NCBI GenBank assembly: GCA_029747585.1
Contig: JAPEVF010000001.1
Span: forward strand, 307,487-371,486
DNA length: 64,000 nt
Direction: 5' to 3'
Origin: Pleurotus djamor
Taxonomy: Eukaryota > Basidiomycota > Agaricomycetes > Agaricales > Pleurotaceae
The notes beneath the pieces were generated by a model. The model saw only the letters and a program-made list of their open reading frames with translations. It had not been told where the DNA came from and did not search any database. The translations under genes were made by a program, and so were the position numbers. How positions within the stretch are numbered: position 1 is the first letter of the stretch; the number at the start of each line of letters is the position of its first letter. This document shows, one piece after another, positions 10,380 through 24,128 of this stretch.

Positions 10380-12413
10380 CTATACTAACGCGTATTGTAA
10401 AGAATTGGTATAATATGAGTTATTCTGCCGATGGACGACCTGTGGTTGCACCTGCTCTTCCTCCTCTTCACCCAAGGGAAGCAGAAAAATGGGATCAAAN
10501 CGTCGACACTTCTATGACCACCTTCCCCAGGATAACATCGATATCTGGGTATTGAGCCCGCACAACAGACAACCAAATCTTGCTGATCATCCAGGCGGAG
10601 ATACCACTTGGCGGTTGTATAAGCCCTTCTTTCGAAGGACCAGGGATACGATCCTTCCTACCAACTCCACGCTTCGGTTGGCTGTTAGAGGTTTCCCTGT
10701 CATCGTGGTCCATAAGTTCGTAGAGGTATAGCAGGCGTTTGCTTCTCCAAGGGAGGCCGAGTGTACGCAAGACGCCTGAAGGGTTTCCATCTACCGGCTC
10801 CGTGTCCGATTCTTCTTCAGACATGCATTCCAACTGAAATGCCCCATCAAACATCGCGTGTTCAAACCGTGAATCCCGCATCCGAGCATTGACACGATTA
10901 TCGAGTTTCTGCACATGCATGAGATCAAACACTATCAGATTTGTATAGCATACTAACCGCTCTTCGCCTGGCTATTCGACGTGATTTCTGAGCTTTGGCA
11001 TCTTCCCGTCTTTTGTTGGCAGCGGCAGCGACGGAGTCTCGCTGAGACTTGTACTTCTGCCTGAATGTGGTAAAGCACTGATCAAACGCGGACTCGAGAA
11101 CCGTCTTCCGGAAGTCCTTGTCTGGGACGTGCTTGTATAGCTTCCGGTTTGCCTTCAGGTCATCGATGACCCTCTGCTTCATTCGGCCATTGTGGACCGA
11201 CTGCTTGGTCGTTTTTTCCCAGATGAAACGTACAAGGTCACCTGGTTCTAACGGCGCACCCTCTGGATGAGTATCCGGAAGGTGCTTATCAGAATCCAGG
11301 CCCATTAGGCGGATTATATGGCGTCGCATGGCACTCTGAGAGAAATTGTGAATTAATGCAAGTAAATGGAGGCTAATAATTGACGAGCTAAGGCTTACGT
11401 GAATAGTGAGACATCTGTTGTCGTGATGGTTATGTCGTTTTGCTGGTCTACTGGTGGTGGAGGACTCTGTGTCAGAACCACTAGCATCATCATTAGTGTC
11501 TTCGAACTGCGAGGGGGAACGTCGTTTCTGTCTGTCTGGCAAACCAGTCGGAGAGATAGTATACAGAGGCTGCGGGGGAAGTGAATGGGCATTAAGGGGA
11601 GTGGAGGGTGCACTGTAAGGGTTCAAGTGAGATAAATCCTGAGACGGCATAGGATTTGGTATGTTCTGCGGTAACGGTGACACCGGATGTTCGGAATAAG
11701 TTTGAGGCTGCAGTGGCTGCAGTGGCTGCATCATGGCCGAAGGGAAAGACATGTTCGCCATACCGCTTGAAGTGGGCCCTGGCTTGACCATAGCACGAAG
11801 AGAAGTGATTTCCTGACGCATTTCGAACATCTGACGCTCCATCTGAGCCTGTCGCTGGGTAAATTTGGCCTCTTGTTCTTGTTCCCAAGCTAGCCTGCGT
11901 TTCCGTTCGATCTCCTGCGCTTCCCTAGTGGCACATACGACACGGAGTAACTCATGGACAGCATGGACGCTGGGAACGGAAGCCTTCCTACGAGGATCAG
12001 AGGCGTGTTTCACTTTCATCTGTATTATATAACACACCGTTGAGCAGGAGGAGATGCCGCCATGTTCGCAACCTCGCAGTCGGGAGTAATGGAGACATCA
12101 CTCGGCCCAGGTAGTCTGTGTGATTGTGGGTGGACGACATTCGTCAATGTGTGACTCAGCTGCGGCGTGCCAGACGTCGAAGCCTCAGCTTGGCCGCGAC
12201 GAGGTGCAGCAAACTCGTTGAGTGCATCGGAGAGGGTGCTGCTAGGCATATCAGAGAGAAAAGGCCATACGGGAGGCTTTCGACTGGTTTCGACTGGACG
12301 GATGGCGGTTGCAGAGGCTGCACCCCTATTTCGAAACAAAGGCAAACAAATTCTACGCGACGACGCGCGTCATCCTCTGCTAAGTGTTGCACATTTACTT
12401 CTTCGATACTCAT
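10380..12413 (-). CDS. Uncharacterised coiled-coil protein
   Basis: I cannot give this gene a function. The main exon (about 11400-12035) encodes a basic segment MKVKHASDPRRK. A coiled coil of about 60 residues follows, rich in Gln, Glu and Arg (ATREAQEIERKRRLAWEQEQ), then a Pro/Ser/Gln-rich linker. An intron near 11340-11400 separates this from a compact C-terminal region: MRRHIIRLMGLDSDKHLPD, LVRFIWEKTTKQSVHNGRMK, ANRKLYKHVPDKDF, then RREDAKAQKSRRIARRRA. The next exon has LECMSEEESD, LPWRSKRLLYLYELMD and ISAWMISKIWLS. The N at 10500 breaks the frame. Beyond it the other frame continues (FDPIFLLPLGEEEEEQVQPQ) to a stop at 10380. From memory, similar proteins occur across Agaricomycetes, but I cannot verify this. 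The start is uncertain: ATG at 12413 or, more conservatively, at 12249 (MPSSTLSDALNEF). Confidence 0.7.
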
Positions 12414-12417
12414 AAAA

Positions 12418-13630
<1,213 letters not shown>

Positions 13631-14081
13631 GGCTGCGTGTCTTTGTCAACTTGTAATTTGTTCCTTGCATTTTGTATCCCTTGAATGTCGAAACGCTATG
13701 AGTTATGCAATCGGTCTGATACGGATTGCGTGTAAGTGGAAGCTACTGTTGCGGTAGATTCCTTTTCGCATGAAGGGGCATCTTCAACTGGGGTCATTTG
13801 ATGGTGTAACGTGCCTCACCTTTTCAATTGCTCCATCTATCTGAATGATTGGTTCTCTATGGAATCTTCAGGCGAACAAGGCCCCAAACAATGACAGACG
13901 ATAACAAGCCGTCAAGATTATGTCTTCATCACTAAGAATGTACCCAACATGCAGAGCAAAGTATTTCTATGAAGGCGACGAGCAGTAGCAATGTTCAGAA
14001 GCACACGAGGAATGAGGTGGCACAGCCAATAGTGAAGTAGAAGGCTGATCTCATTGACACGGAATGAGGTCATCTTTTGGA
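13631..14081. other. Intergenic, convergent 3' flanks
   Basis: This is about 450 bases between the stop codons of RPN11 (+) and the bS18m gene (-). It should hold both 3' UTRs. I see no open frame with coding character, no tRNA and no repeat. Confidence 0.5.
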
Positions 14082-14748
14082 TCACCTGCGGTAAATCCAA
14101 GAGGCCTTCCTAGGCTTGCTGAGAATGGGAATTACCCCCATCATTTTCGCTCTGCGAATGGCCTTGCCTAGTCTTCTCTGGGTTCGCGTCGTGAGTTTGG
14201 TTACGTTGCGTCCGTAGATTTTGCCCATGTCGGAGACAAAATGTGCGAGGAGTTGGGGGTTCATGCACTGGTCCAATGGATCGATGCCGAGTTGGTGGAA
14301 TACGTCTCCGTAGCGAGACTCAGCTGAACCCGGGCCTACGACTGGCGGTCGCGAACGTGGACGCGTCGTGTCGAGGCTGCGGTATTTGTAGGTAAGTTGA
14401 TGTGGGCGAATAAACTGTGCGACACGATGAGATATGGAGATAGAGCACAAAGGAAGCAAACATACTCTTCCGCCCTCAAAAGGCTTCCATGCAGTCGCTG
14501 TTTTCCTGACGGGCTGGTCATCTGCATGCGCGGTGACATGAGTAAGATATTTGGGGTGTAAAACAGCCGGATAGCAACGCACTTCCACCTGTGGAGTATG
14601 TTGACGGGGCTGAGGCTTTCTTCTTGTCCTTTTTATCCGCCTCCTCGAGAAGAACTTTGCTGACGCTCTGTTGCTGGTTTAGCGTGGAGAGAAGACGCGC
14701 CGCCTGACAGATAGGCCTCTTGAATAGTGGTTGGAGAACGGCGAGCAT
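14082..14748 (-). CDS. RSM18: Mitochondrial ribosomal protein bS18m
   Basis: This is a component of the mitochondrial small ribosomal subunit, homologous to bacterial S18. Exons 14589-14748, 14466-14521 and 14082-14414 join to 182 residues. The start ATG at 14748 (MLAVLQPLFKRPICQAARLL) begins a basic, amphipathic stretch without acidic residues, as expected of a mitochondrial presequence. The S18 core is at the C-terminus: LTYKYRSLD, then DVFHQLGIDPLDQCMNP, and the signature TRTQRRLGKAIRRAKMMGVIPIL followed by a short basic tail. The size and order agree with yeast Rsm18. It is divergent from the RIM15-like gene. Confidence 0.92.
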
Positions 14749-15182
14749 GGTAGGATTGTGTCGAGCGAGCTGCCAGTCAGTCTCAGTGGACGCTGGTTGT
14801 TGGGCCTTGGTCGTGCGCGGCCACAGACGGATCCCTGGCACGTTATCGGAGATATCCGAACGTGAACCCCAGATCCAGCAGAGACTTAGCAGATTTGCTA
14901 AGTCAGACGCGATAAAACAAATATTGATTTGTGGCTTGCCCATAAGGAAATGTGTGTGATCACCGCTCGTGTAACCATCCATAACACCCTGAAGTCACCT
15001 CAAACCTCTTCTCCTCCCTCCCTCCATGATCCCTTAACTTCCTCCTCCCCTCCTCCCCCTACTCACAAGTATACGTCTGCCTTCCACTCCGCCCCCGCCT
15101 CGACGGCAACGTTGGGCGTAGCTTCCTTTGGAGCTTCCCTCGTCACGGTTATCTCTTCAGTCACATCTGTGTCTCAACGGCC
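14749..15182. promoter_or_regulatory. Divergent promoter region of bS18m and RIM15-like genes
   Basis: This 434-base gap separates two divergent start codons. On the plus strand, positions about 15000-15063 form a strongly pyrimidine-rich (C/T) tract just upstream of the kinase start. Such tracts are common in fungal core promoters next to transcription starts. No TATA box is evident. The regulatory role is inferred from position and composition. Confidence 0.4.
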
Positions 15183-18100
15183 ATGGTCGATTCTACTCCC
15201 TCTCATCGCCGCCAACCACCTAGTCCACTTGTCTTTACTCAAGAAGCTGCTGCGTCGCCAATTCCACCGCCTGTTCAGTCCAACGCAAGTTCCAGCGCCG
15301 GTCATGGCTCAAATACCGTTTCGATGCCTTTCGTAAGGCGCCATGTGACCAGGAGACTCAAGGCAGCGAAGGCAGAATGCGACAAGGAACTTCAGCGTGT
15401 TACTAACAATATCACTGCTTTCTTTGAGGAGCGTCTGCGAGAAGGTGATCATGAGACGGAGCGCGAGTGTCGTGACCGTGAACGGGACAGAGACTCTCAA
15501 GCTGGCGATTACGAACATCTCAACGAACCTTTCTTCCTGCAGCCGTCGGAACTCAGATCAGCCCTGCAGGCGGAAGAATCCAGCTCTGATGGGGGATATG
15601 AGGCAGAAGTTGAGTATGGTAGGCATGGTAGGCATCGTGCCAATACAGATGACGACGGCAATCCACCCATGCTTGCCCACTGGTCGTCCTCTCCTGGTCT
15701 TCATGCATCTTCTTCAGCGTCCATCAGCCCAGCGTCTCTCCGCCGTCAACATACCGCACCCTGGGATAGGCCTTTGAGCTCGTCAGTTTCTTCCAGCGTG
15801 GTTGGATCTAGCCCCGCGACTTCTACAATTTTATTACCCGAAGCCCCACTCACCCGCAAACAATCTAACGCCGGGAGTGCTCCCACTTCTTGGGGGTCTC
15901 AAGGCATTTCTTCTCGCCGGTTGTCTCGCACTATCCATATTCCAAGTCGTCCAACCCGCTCTGGCCAAAGCTCACGTTCCACCTCACGTTCACGTTCACC
16001 ATTACCACCCATATCGACCCATGCCAGCTTCTCTGAATACAGTAACTCTGCACCCTCGTCTGGTAACCGACGCTCTTCTCGCATCCTCGTTGATGATCCG
16101 GTCGATCCCATCATGTCGGCCCTTTACGCCATTATCAGCGTCGCCACGGACATCATCGATATGTCTGTCGCTCAACTTACGGCTCAGCCCAAAGCTTGCG
16201 AATCACTTGTGCAAAGAGTTCAGAGCATTGGTAAAGTCTGGGACGAACATCCAGACTGGCATGGGAGGAATTGGTATGTGCAGGTCTTGCTTGCTGTGGC
16301 AAGTCTGAGTCGAGTGGTGGAATGGTGGGAAGCCGAGAAGCAATTCTGGAATTTCGATGATAATGACGATGAGCAGGATGAGCCTCTTATGTTCGTCACT
16401 AAACCTGCCGATGAGCCCTTCGATATTGCTTCGCCTTCGCTGAAGCAAGTCGGTAACTCGGAAAAATCTCATCTTGACACTGGTGATGAAAACCGTCTGC
16501 GCGCTTCGCGCCCTGGTAGCCATCCTAGAAAGTCGAGAGATGAAAATACCAAGGACCTCTCCGTGCCCACTCCGTCTCGGGACCATGAGTCGGGAACTCG
16601 TTCGCCGATGAAGCCGCTAGACAATACAGAGTCTGCCCGCGTTCTAGCAACGGAGCGGCTTCGACTTCAGGCGGAAACTGCTCAGAGTCAAAACATCGTA
16701 TTGGAGCTTAGTCTGGATGGGGATCATTTTATCTGGGTCAACTATGCGTGGCGTGGAGTGGTCGGGTACGTCTCATCTTGTCTCCTGTCTTCTCTTGCTA
16801 AACAACCTCAAGGACGGATCCTGAAGATCTTCCTGGCACACGTTTATCCTATTTGCTTGCACCAGGAGACCAAAGTATATTTCGAGATGCGACGCGGCGC
16901 CTTCAGGAAGATGATTCCCATACCGTTGAGGTTAAGTTCAACCTTCGCATCGAACCGGCTGATGGCAGGGACTCCTCGGCGCCGCTATACCAAGTTATGG
17001 AAGGGAAAGGGATGCTGATGATCGACCGCGAAGATGGATTACCTTCTCACACCATGTGGGTGGTTAAGCCTGTCGCCACACCGAGGTACGACCTTGAATC
17101 CCATGCCGAAGACGCTGGTTCGAAACCCCAGGAGAACGAGTGGCATCCGAACGAGCAAGAGGTTGCAGCTGATGATGCGGAAGATGATCTCAGCAATCTT
17201 CCATTCCCTCAGCCTATCAGTGTGGAGCCCATCCTATGCCGGATCTGTGAAGGTCAAATTCCGCAATGGTACTTCGAGAAGCATTGTGAAACCTGCGTGG
17301 AAATACATCGCCTGGAGGCTGAGATTGCGGAGTGCAACGAGTCCATCAGCGAGTTGCGCAATACTATTCGAGATCTTTCGGCGTCCCTCGAGAAATCATC
17401 TCCTGCCTCCGCACCTGAATATCGTGGACTGCCCATCTTCACCCCCTCCTCTTCCCCGATTGTCTCATCCCCTCTTCATCTTTTCCGTACCGCGAAGATG
17501 CGTGGTGTTAGCGTGAAAAAGATGCAACGACGGCTCCTCGAACAACTTGATGACATACTTCAAATCGCGTCTGAAATATCCGTACCTTCTTTGAAAGAGG
17601 ATGAAGCCAAAGAACCCATTGAACGCCAGCGACTTCTATCTCCTAGTTCCGAGCGCAAGATCACTACCGTAAGGAACTGGGGCAAGCCTTCAACGGAAGA
17701 TGCAGCCCTCTCGCAACTTGTCCAAGATGCTGAGCGCGTCATGCGACAGAAAATCGATAATATCGTCAGGATGCAGAACACCATTAGGTATTCAGAAAAG
17801 ATCTGGCACGAGTGGGAACAGAAGGTCGATCAGCTCTTAGCACTTGCGGAATCCGACTCAGACTCGGATGTGTCTGTGGAGGATGGCGAAATTCCTGATT
17901 CTAAAGATGATGGTGACCATTCAAGCACTACGTCTGAGTATGCCTACAGCGGTGAGCCTGCCACAACCCAGCCGACACCCCTTGCTTCCTCCCCTGCCCC
18001 GCCCACTCCTCCGGATACACGGCCACCCTCTGCACCCATACCACCTCTGCCTGCATATGTCCCTCGTCAGTCGCTTCATACACGGTCGTCGACGCCATCC

Positions 18101-21070
18101 TCTGTCTCCTCACCTCTCGCTCTCGCGGCTCCGATAGTTGCCCCTTCTTCCCCCGAGGAGCCTCCCCCTCCCATGAGCCTAGACGATCCCGTCATTTCAA
18201 CAATACGTCACCGCAAATCTGGACAGAGTCTCCTCGAGCCCAAGGTCATCATCACTCCTCCGGCGTCACCACAAGTCGTCCCGAGAGATGGCCTCGCCCG
18301 TGAACCTTCTACAAAGCGTGCCCATCGCCGACATTCTACCGCCGCCAGTCAAATCATCAGCCCAACAGGACCGCTCTCTCCGCGACAACCCTCGGTCGCT
18401 CCTCTGTCTCGTACTACTCCAACATCCATCAAGGATTTCGATATCATCAAACCTATTAGTAAGGGTGCTTTCGGTTCAGTATTCTTGGCCAAGAAGAAAG
18501 CTACTGGCGACTATTATGCCATCAAGGTACTGAAGAAAGCGGATATGATTGCGAAAAATCAGATCACCAACGTTAAAGCTGAGCGCATGATCTTGATGAA
18601 GCAGGCCGAGTCACCTTTTGTGGCGAAGCTGTACTTCACTTTCCAGAGCAAAGATAACCTATATCTTGTTATGGAATATCTCAACGGTGGTGACTGTGCG
18701 GCATTGATCAAGTCCCTGGGCTCACTTCCGGAAGAGTGGACAAGGAACTACGTCGCGGAAGTGGTTCTGGGTCTTGAGTATCTTCATCAACGTGGTATTG
18801 TCCATCGGTATGTGGAACACCTTTCTTGCGGATGGTTGACTGATCTTGCTCTTTAGTGATCTCAAACCAGACAACCTCTTGATTGATCAACATGGTCACT
18901 TGAAACTAACGGACTTCGGCTTGAGTAGGATTGGTCTCCTTGGTCGACAGACCCACGAAAGCCAGCTCTCACGCCCGCAAACTCGGTACACTCCCCGTTC
19001 AAGGCCTCCTTCGATGGATTCTGCATATTTGTCGTCCCCTTTAATTCATCCTGATGCCAGCTCTGGAGGTTCGTACTTTACGCCAAGGCCGCAATCAATT
19101 ACACGTCGTGGATCCTCCCCTTATCTACCTCCTACAGATGACCTCAGCGAGTCCGGTGGCCCAGACACCTTTGGAAACCTCTTGCGCCGAAGTGGGAAAA
19201 CGTCCGAGAGTCCGCATCAGTCTTTCGCGACTGAGCTCACGACGGACCTACGATCCCACTCTCACTCCCTCTCGCATTCTAATTCTAACTCCAATTCTAA
19301 CTCGGGCACACCTCACGGAGATCAGAAATTCGTTGGGACTCCAGACTATCTGGCACCTGAGACTATCCTCGGTCTGCGAGGTGATGATGCGGCTGTAGAT
19401 TGGGTTTGTAGATTTCTTCATCTCGCTGATCCCCTTGCTAACTTCGTTGCTCAAAGTGGGCCCTGGGGGTTATCACCTATGAATTCCTCTATGGAATTCC
19501 TCCTTTCCACGCGGAATCCCCAGAGAAGGTCTTTGAAAACATATTGTCCGGTCACATCGAATGGCATGAAGATTGGGTTGACTTCTCTGACGAGGCCAGA
19601 GATTTCATGCAGCGACTCATGACCCTTGACCCCTCCAAGCGCCTAGGGGTCAATGGGGCACAAGAGGTCAAGTCGCATCCCTTCCTCTCGGGCATCGACT
19701 GGGATCAAATCACCACTACGGAAGCTGCCTTCATTCCCCAAGTTACTGATCCAGAGTCCACTGACTATTTTGATCCCCGAGGAGCTATCCCTCAGCTCTT
19801 CCACGATGACGATCAAATCGCCCTCACAAACAAAGCCGGTGACAGCCCCGTCGCTGATAGCGCTCTTCCTCCTCTTTCGATACCTATCCCTAATCGCGAT
19901 TCTATTACGTCCCCCAGCAGCGACGACTTTGGTTCTTTCAGCTTCAAGAACCTGCCCGTGCTCAAGCAAATTAACGATGACGTCATTCGCAAGTTGAAGA
20001 CCGACCAGATGGCACCACTCACACATACGTTGTCTGAGCCTGGCATGCATACCCGGAAGCGCAGCGTCTCACAGCGTTTCAAGAAGCCTCCAAGCGTTGT
20101 GACGACGTCGGATAACAAGGTCATTAGTCCCAATCCCCCTTCCCCGGCTACATCCACTTCTTCCATCGCTTCATCGCCCTCCAGAGCCAGCATCACGCCC
20201 TCCACCCCGGGTAGTCTAGGCGGTCATACACGGAAACACTCGGAATATGGGGCTGTAGAGCGTTTCAAGCAGAACCATTTTGAAGGCGTTGACAGACGGA
20301 ATTCCATGCCGAGTCGCTTACGCACGGCTTCCATCTCGAGCAGTGGTGATATCTCTGGCTCCGAGAACCTATCTTCGGTCGGACATGGCTCTGGTTATCA
20401 CGATTATCATACTCCGTCATCGTCCGTGCATTCGATTGACTTGAGGAAAGGCCCAGATCCATCTGACCGAGCGGTTACTTGTTTGCTTGCGGAGGATAAT
20501 CCAATTACTGCGAAGATCATTGAAACCTTGCTTACGCGCCTGGGTTGTCGATGTGTCGTCGTCGCTGATGGGTCGGAGGCTATCAGTGTCGCAATGGGTG
20601 ATATCAGTGAGTTGTTACTTACCTGCCTGTCTCGGCCACCGTTGACAACAGCGCCCTCCCAGAATTTGATGTTATCCTGATGGATCTTCATATGCCAGTT
20701 CGTGAGTATCTATTCCTCAGATCACTCTTCTATTGTTTCTAAGCTGTGTGTCGCTTAGTCGATGGTGATGGCGCCGCTCGCTACATCAAAAGCACAAACG
20801 GGCGGAATGCGAACACTCCGATTGTTGCTGTCAGCGCGTATAGTGGCATCGATCTGAACGAAGGCAACAGTGTCTTTGTCGCGTATCTCGCAAAGCCACT
20901 GCAGAAGGCCGACCTGCTGAGTGAGTAGCTGTTTGAAAGATGCTCTCATCCGTCTCTGAGCATCCACCTTTCCAGATGTTATGCGCCAAATTGGTTTCAA
21001 GACCACCACGATGCAAGGCCCTGGTTCCACGAAGCTGACCGCTTCACATTCGCCTCCCATCGCATTATGA
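15183..21070 (+). CDS. RIM15: RIM15/Greatwall-type AGC kinase with PAS and response-regulator domains
   Basis: Rim15 kinases (S. pombe Cek1/Ppk18, animal Greatwall) act below TORC1, PKA and Pho85 to control quiescence and PP2A through endosulfines. Seven exons join to 1856 residues: 15183-16765, 16813-18807, 18857-19403, 19457-20606, 20663-20701, 20759-20920 and 20976-21070. The order is: disordered Ser-rich N-terminus; PAS-like domain at about 500-615 (DHFIWVNYAW, LPGTRLSYLL); C2HC zinc finger near 670 (CRICEGQIPQWYFEKHCETC) with a following coiled coil; kinase domain at about 1070-1450; receiver domain at about 1715-1835. The kinase has ISKGAFGSVF, AIKVLKK, HRDLKPDN (split by an intron), DFG and GTPDYLAPE. 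The receiver keeps AEDN, the phospho-Asp in VILMDLHMP and the Lys of AKPLQ. About 135 residues rich in Ser and Pro separate DFG from GTPDYLAPE, as in Greatwall. Confidence 0.93.
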
Positions 21071-21466
21071 AAGACTGATTCCTTCACGCTCTTTGATATT
21101 CGACCCTCGCATTATTTCGTTTCTTTATGAATGATTTGTTTCTTGATTGTCCACACATCTACCCCCATGCCCCCTCCCCTTCCAACTATCTCCTGTCGCT
21201 CTGGTTTATCGTAGTTTTTCTTGCAAGCATTCCTCCATCTCAGCATATCCACTTTATTCCTTCATCAGCATTGCTCCCATCCCTCTGCATTGTACCCTAG
21301 ACATCTTGTGATATTACGTTCATGAAAGCCGAACTTGATGCGTCTGTGGCGGTGTGAGCCAGACTTCGAACGCGACACGAACTAATCGGGCGTAACTAGT
21401 TGTACAGCTTTGTATGGACGCCCACTTGAGATTTATTGACCGCTGGATGTGAGCTTTCTCTCAACA
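21071..21466. other. Intergenic region between RIM15-like and UIM-protein genes
   Basis: This is 396 bases between two plus-strand genes, holding the 3' flank of one and the promoter of the next. The region 21160-21300 is C/T-rich. No TATA box, tRNA or repeat was recognised. Confidence 0.4.
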
Positions 21467-24128
21467 ATGTACTCCAATTACCCATATCCTGGACCCTCCG
21501 CACAATACTATGATCGTCCAGGTCAACCATCGCGTCAATACCGCCCTTCAACCGCACCGGGACAGTTTCCTGTTCCCGCTCATTATGCGCAGCCTGCCCC
21601 TCCTCCGCCTCCCCCTCAAATACCTCCGCATCCTGGCGCTCTCAGACCAGGATACGCACCATCTACTACCCATCGCTCAGATTTGTTCTTTTCTCAGCCC
21701 GCAAATCCTCATCAGCCCCCTGCACGGCCGAGTTATCCAGCGGGTTATGGGCCGCAGCGCCGCGATCAGTACGTGAGACCACCACTACATCCCAGTCAGC
21801 AGAACTACTTCGCATCTCCTTCTCACCATGTTGCTCCCCCACGACCGCCCACTGCTCCTCCACATGCGCCGCCCATCCCCCCGAAACCGTCATATCAGCA
21901 TGGATACTTTCCAGACGAGAAAGTGCCCTATTCAGCTCCTGCTGTACCTGCCCCGCCTGCACTAAGACATCATTCTGCACCCCCTCCACCTCGAGAAGAG
22001 CAGGAGCAGAGGGATCACAATGCCGATGATCTTGCGCTGGCCTTGGCTCTGTCTCAATCGGAAAGCTTGCAGAAATCTGCTGAGAAGGATAAGCTGGCAT
22101 ACGAAGAAGAGTCAGAACTCACGCGGGCTTTAGAGGAATCTATGCGTCTGTCACAGTCGACTACTTCAATACCCTCCTCATCGCAATTCGCTGGGCCGTC
22201 CAAAGAGAAACTCTTCAGAGCACACAGTTATACTCCTGGACAAACCATCTATCCATTATCATCTCCGCTCATGCCACCGTCCATTCCTGAAGTGCCTTCT
22301 CCTATTGAAGACATGAGGTTCATGGATGAAAAACGATTCATACCCTCCGCCAGCAACCACAGTTTCCAGTATGGACCACGGGTGGATACATCTGGAGACG
22401 AGGAATTTGCTCGACGTTTAGACAAAGAAGTTGACCCACCCCCTGCTGCAAGCCCCGCCTTTGTACAAGACACCAGTTCTCACGCAGGGCCTAGCCGGAC
22501 GCCTATCACATCTGCCAGTCTTGAAGACGACGAGGCTTTCGCCAGGCGGTTGGAAGAAGAGTTAAACGCGAGCTCTAGGATAACTCACCAAGCTTCTTCC
22601 GCTGAAAAGACGAGGCTGTCTAGTCTTGAACGCGTTACGGACGATGAGGCGTATGCCAGGAAACTTGCTGAAGAGGAGCAGAAAGTGGTGGTCAATCAGT
22701 CGTCTTCCAGTTCCGATAATGTGCCAGGATCATCGAAACACTTGGAGATTTTACCATCTCCTGGACATGAACCAATACTTCCTACTTATGACGACGTGTT
22801 TGGTGTTGCGGACGGGGGTCCATCGAAGCCAAGCATCAAGCATTCTCCCTCCTCGGCCTCAGACTCTGGCCACCCTCTTCCTGAAATCAAATCATCGTCG
22901 AGCGGCGAGGACACTTACAACTCATTCCCAGTCTCCCACCCACCCATGGTTCGCAGTACGTCCAGTTTGGCTGTGCCCGGTCGCTCAACTTTGGATGCTC
23001 TCGATCCTTCACCGGCTTCACCTCATCTTATTCCCTCTGACCCTCATGACGAGACGTCCCCAATCGTTGGTTCCAGACGCCCTTCGGTCTCTGCAACAGC
23101 TGCATCTTTGTCACCCACTCTTTCTCCTTCATCAACTGAACCAATTCCTACGTCCCCATCTCTTAAACAAGACAATGACTCCGTTCAGAATGGCAATGCG
23201 ACCGTCCCTCAGTTGCAACCACCGCTCAACGCCAATCACTTTGTAGACGCCGGTCTGCTCAAGGGAGTTTGTAGGTTGCCGATCTCTTGACTCTACATTG
23301 TTACTGAATATCAGACAAGCTATCGGGTTCTTACCTCCCAGTATCACCCAACGCCTTACTCCTATGCAGGGAACGTTCCCGAACATCATCAATCTCCCTT
23401 ATGGGCGTTCTCCTCCCCTTCATCTGCAGGCCCCAGATTGGCGAACTCTACTGAAACTTATGGCTAGACTCAGCGGGACTCGTGTTGAGCCCACTGTCGA
23501 GGGGATGGCCATTGCAAAACACACCATGCATTTACGCATCATTGTCCAGTTTGTCAAGGTATGTACATCCCTCCATCTGTTGTTCGTCTCGATAATGACA
23601 ATCCACCCACAGCCACATCATTCCGCTCCCACTTGGAGTGTCGTCCTGTGGTTCAAAATAGACCATCCAATACCCCCCAATACGCCAAATTCGCATAAAT
23701 TATCTGGCAATGATGTGAATGCATTGCCGTACACCTTCACTCTTGGCAGCATTCCGACTCTCCTTCATGACGCAGACTCACCAGTGTCCAAGTACTATGT
23801 CATCCCATCCACAGACTCTTTACCCTTCCCTGCTCTGCCAGTGAAGTTCCCCGATCTAGCGATGTATCTACAAGCTGCTCTAGAGGAATCACGGAGGTAC
23901 ATGAATGACAGTTCTAGTGGGATGCGCAAACTGGCAAAAATGATCGACCAGTGCTTTCCCAATACTCAGAGTGTTGTTGATCTTGCAGACGAAGATCGGA
24001 ATAGTGGAGTTGGCGGTTGGTTAGGTAGATTTGGACGAAGGGGGAACAAAAATCGCAGAGGTGGTGGAAACGAGGATACGTATGAGTTGGTCACGCCTTT
24101 TGTTCCAGATTCGCAGGAATGGGGATGA
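21467..24128 (+). CDS. Uncharacterised protein with ubiquitin-interacting motifs
   Basis: Three exons (21467-23274, 23315-23558, 23613-24128) join to 855 residues with consistent phases. Residues 1-180 are Pro/Tyr/Gln-rich and disordered. Two sequences match ubiquitin-interacting motifs: DDLALALALSQSES near residue 190 and ESELTRALEESMRLSQ near 215. Three related acidic-aromatic repeats follow: DEEFARRLDKE (about 310), DDEAFARRLEEEL (about 355) and DDEAYARKLAEEEQ (about 395). A Ser/Pro linker leads to a folded C-terminal region (about 600-855). It contains FLPPSITQRLTPMQG, LHLQAPDWRTLLKLMARLSG, WSVVLWFKIDHP and MYLQAALEESRRY, and ends in a basic Gly/Arg/Asn patch (RFGRRGNKNRRGGG). I do not recognise this domain. 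UIMs bind ubiquitin, so a role in ubiquitin-dependent sorting or degradation is plausible but unproven. Confidence 0.8.

Noticed and set aside
14929..15336. 135-codon plus-strand frame upstream of the RIM15-like gene
   Set aside because: It overlaps the promoter pyrimidine tract and the first exon of the kinase in another frame. The kinase frame has the domain matches.
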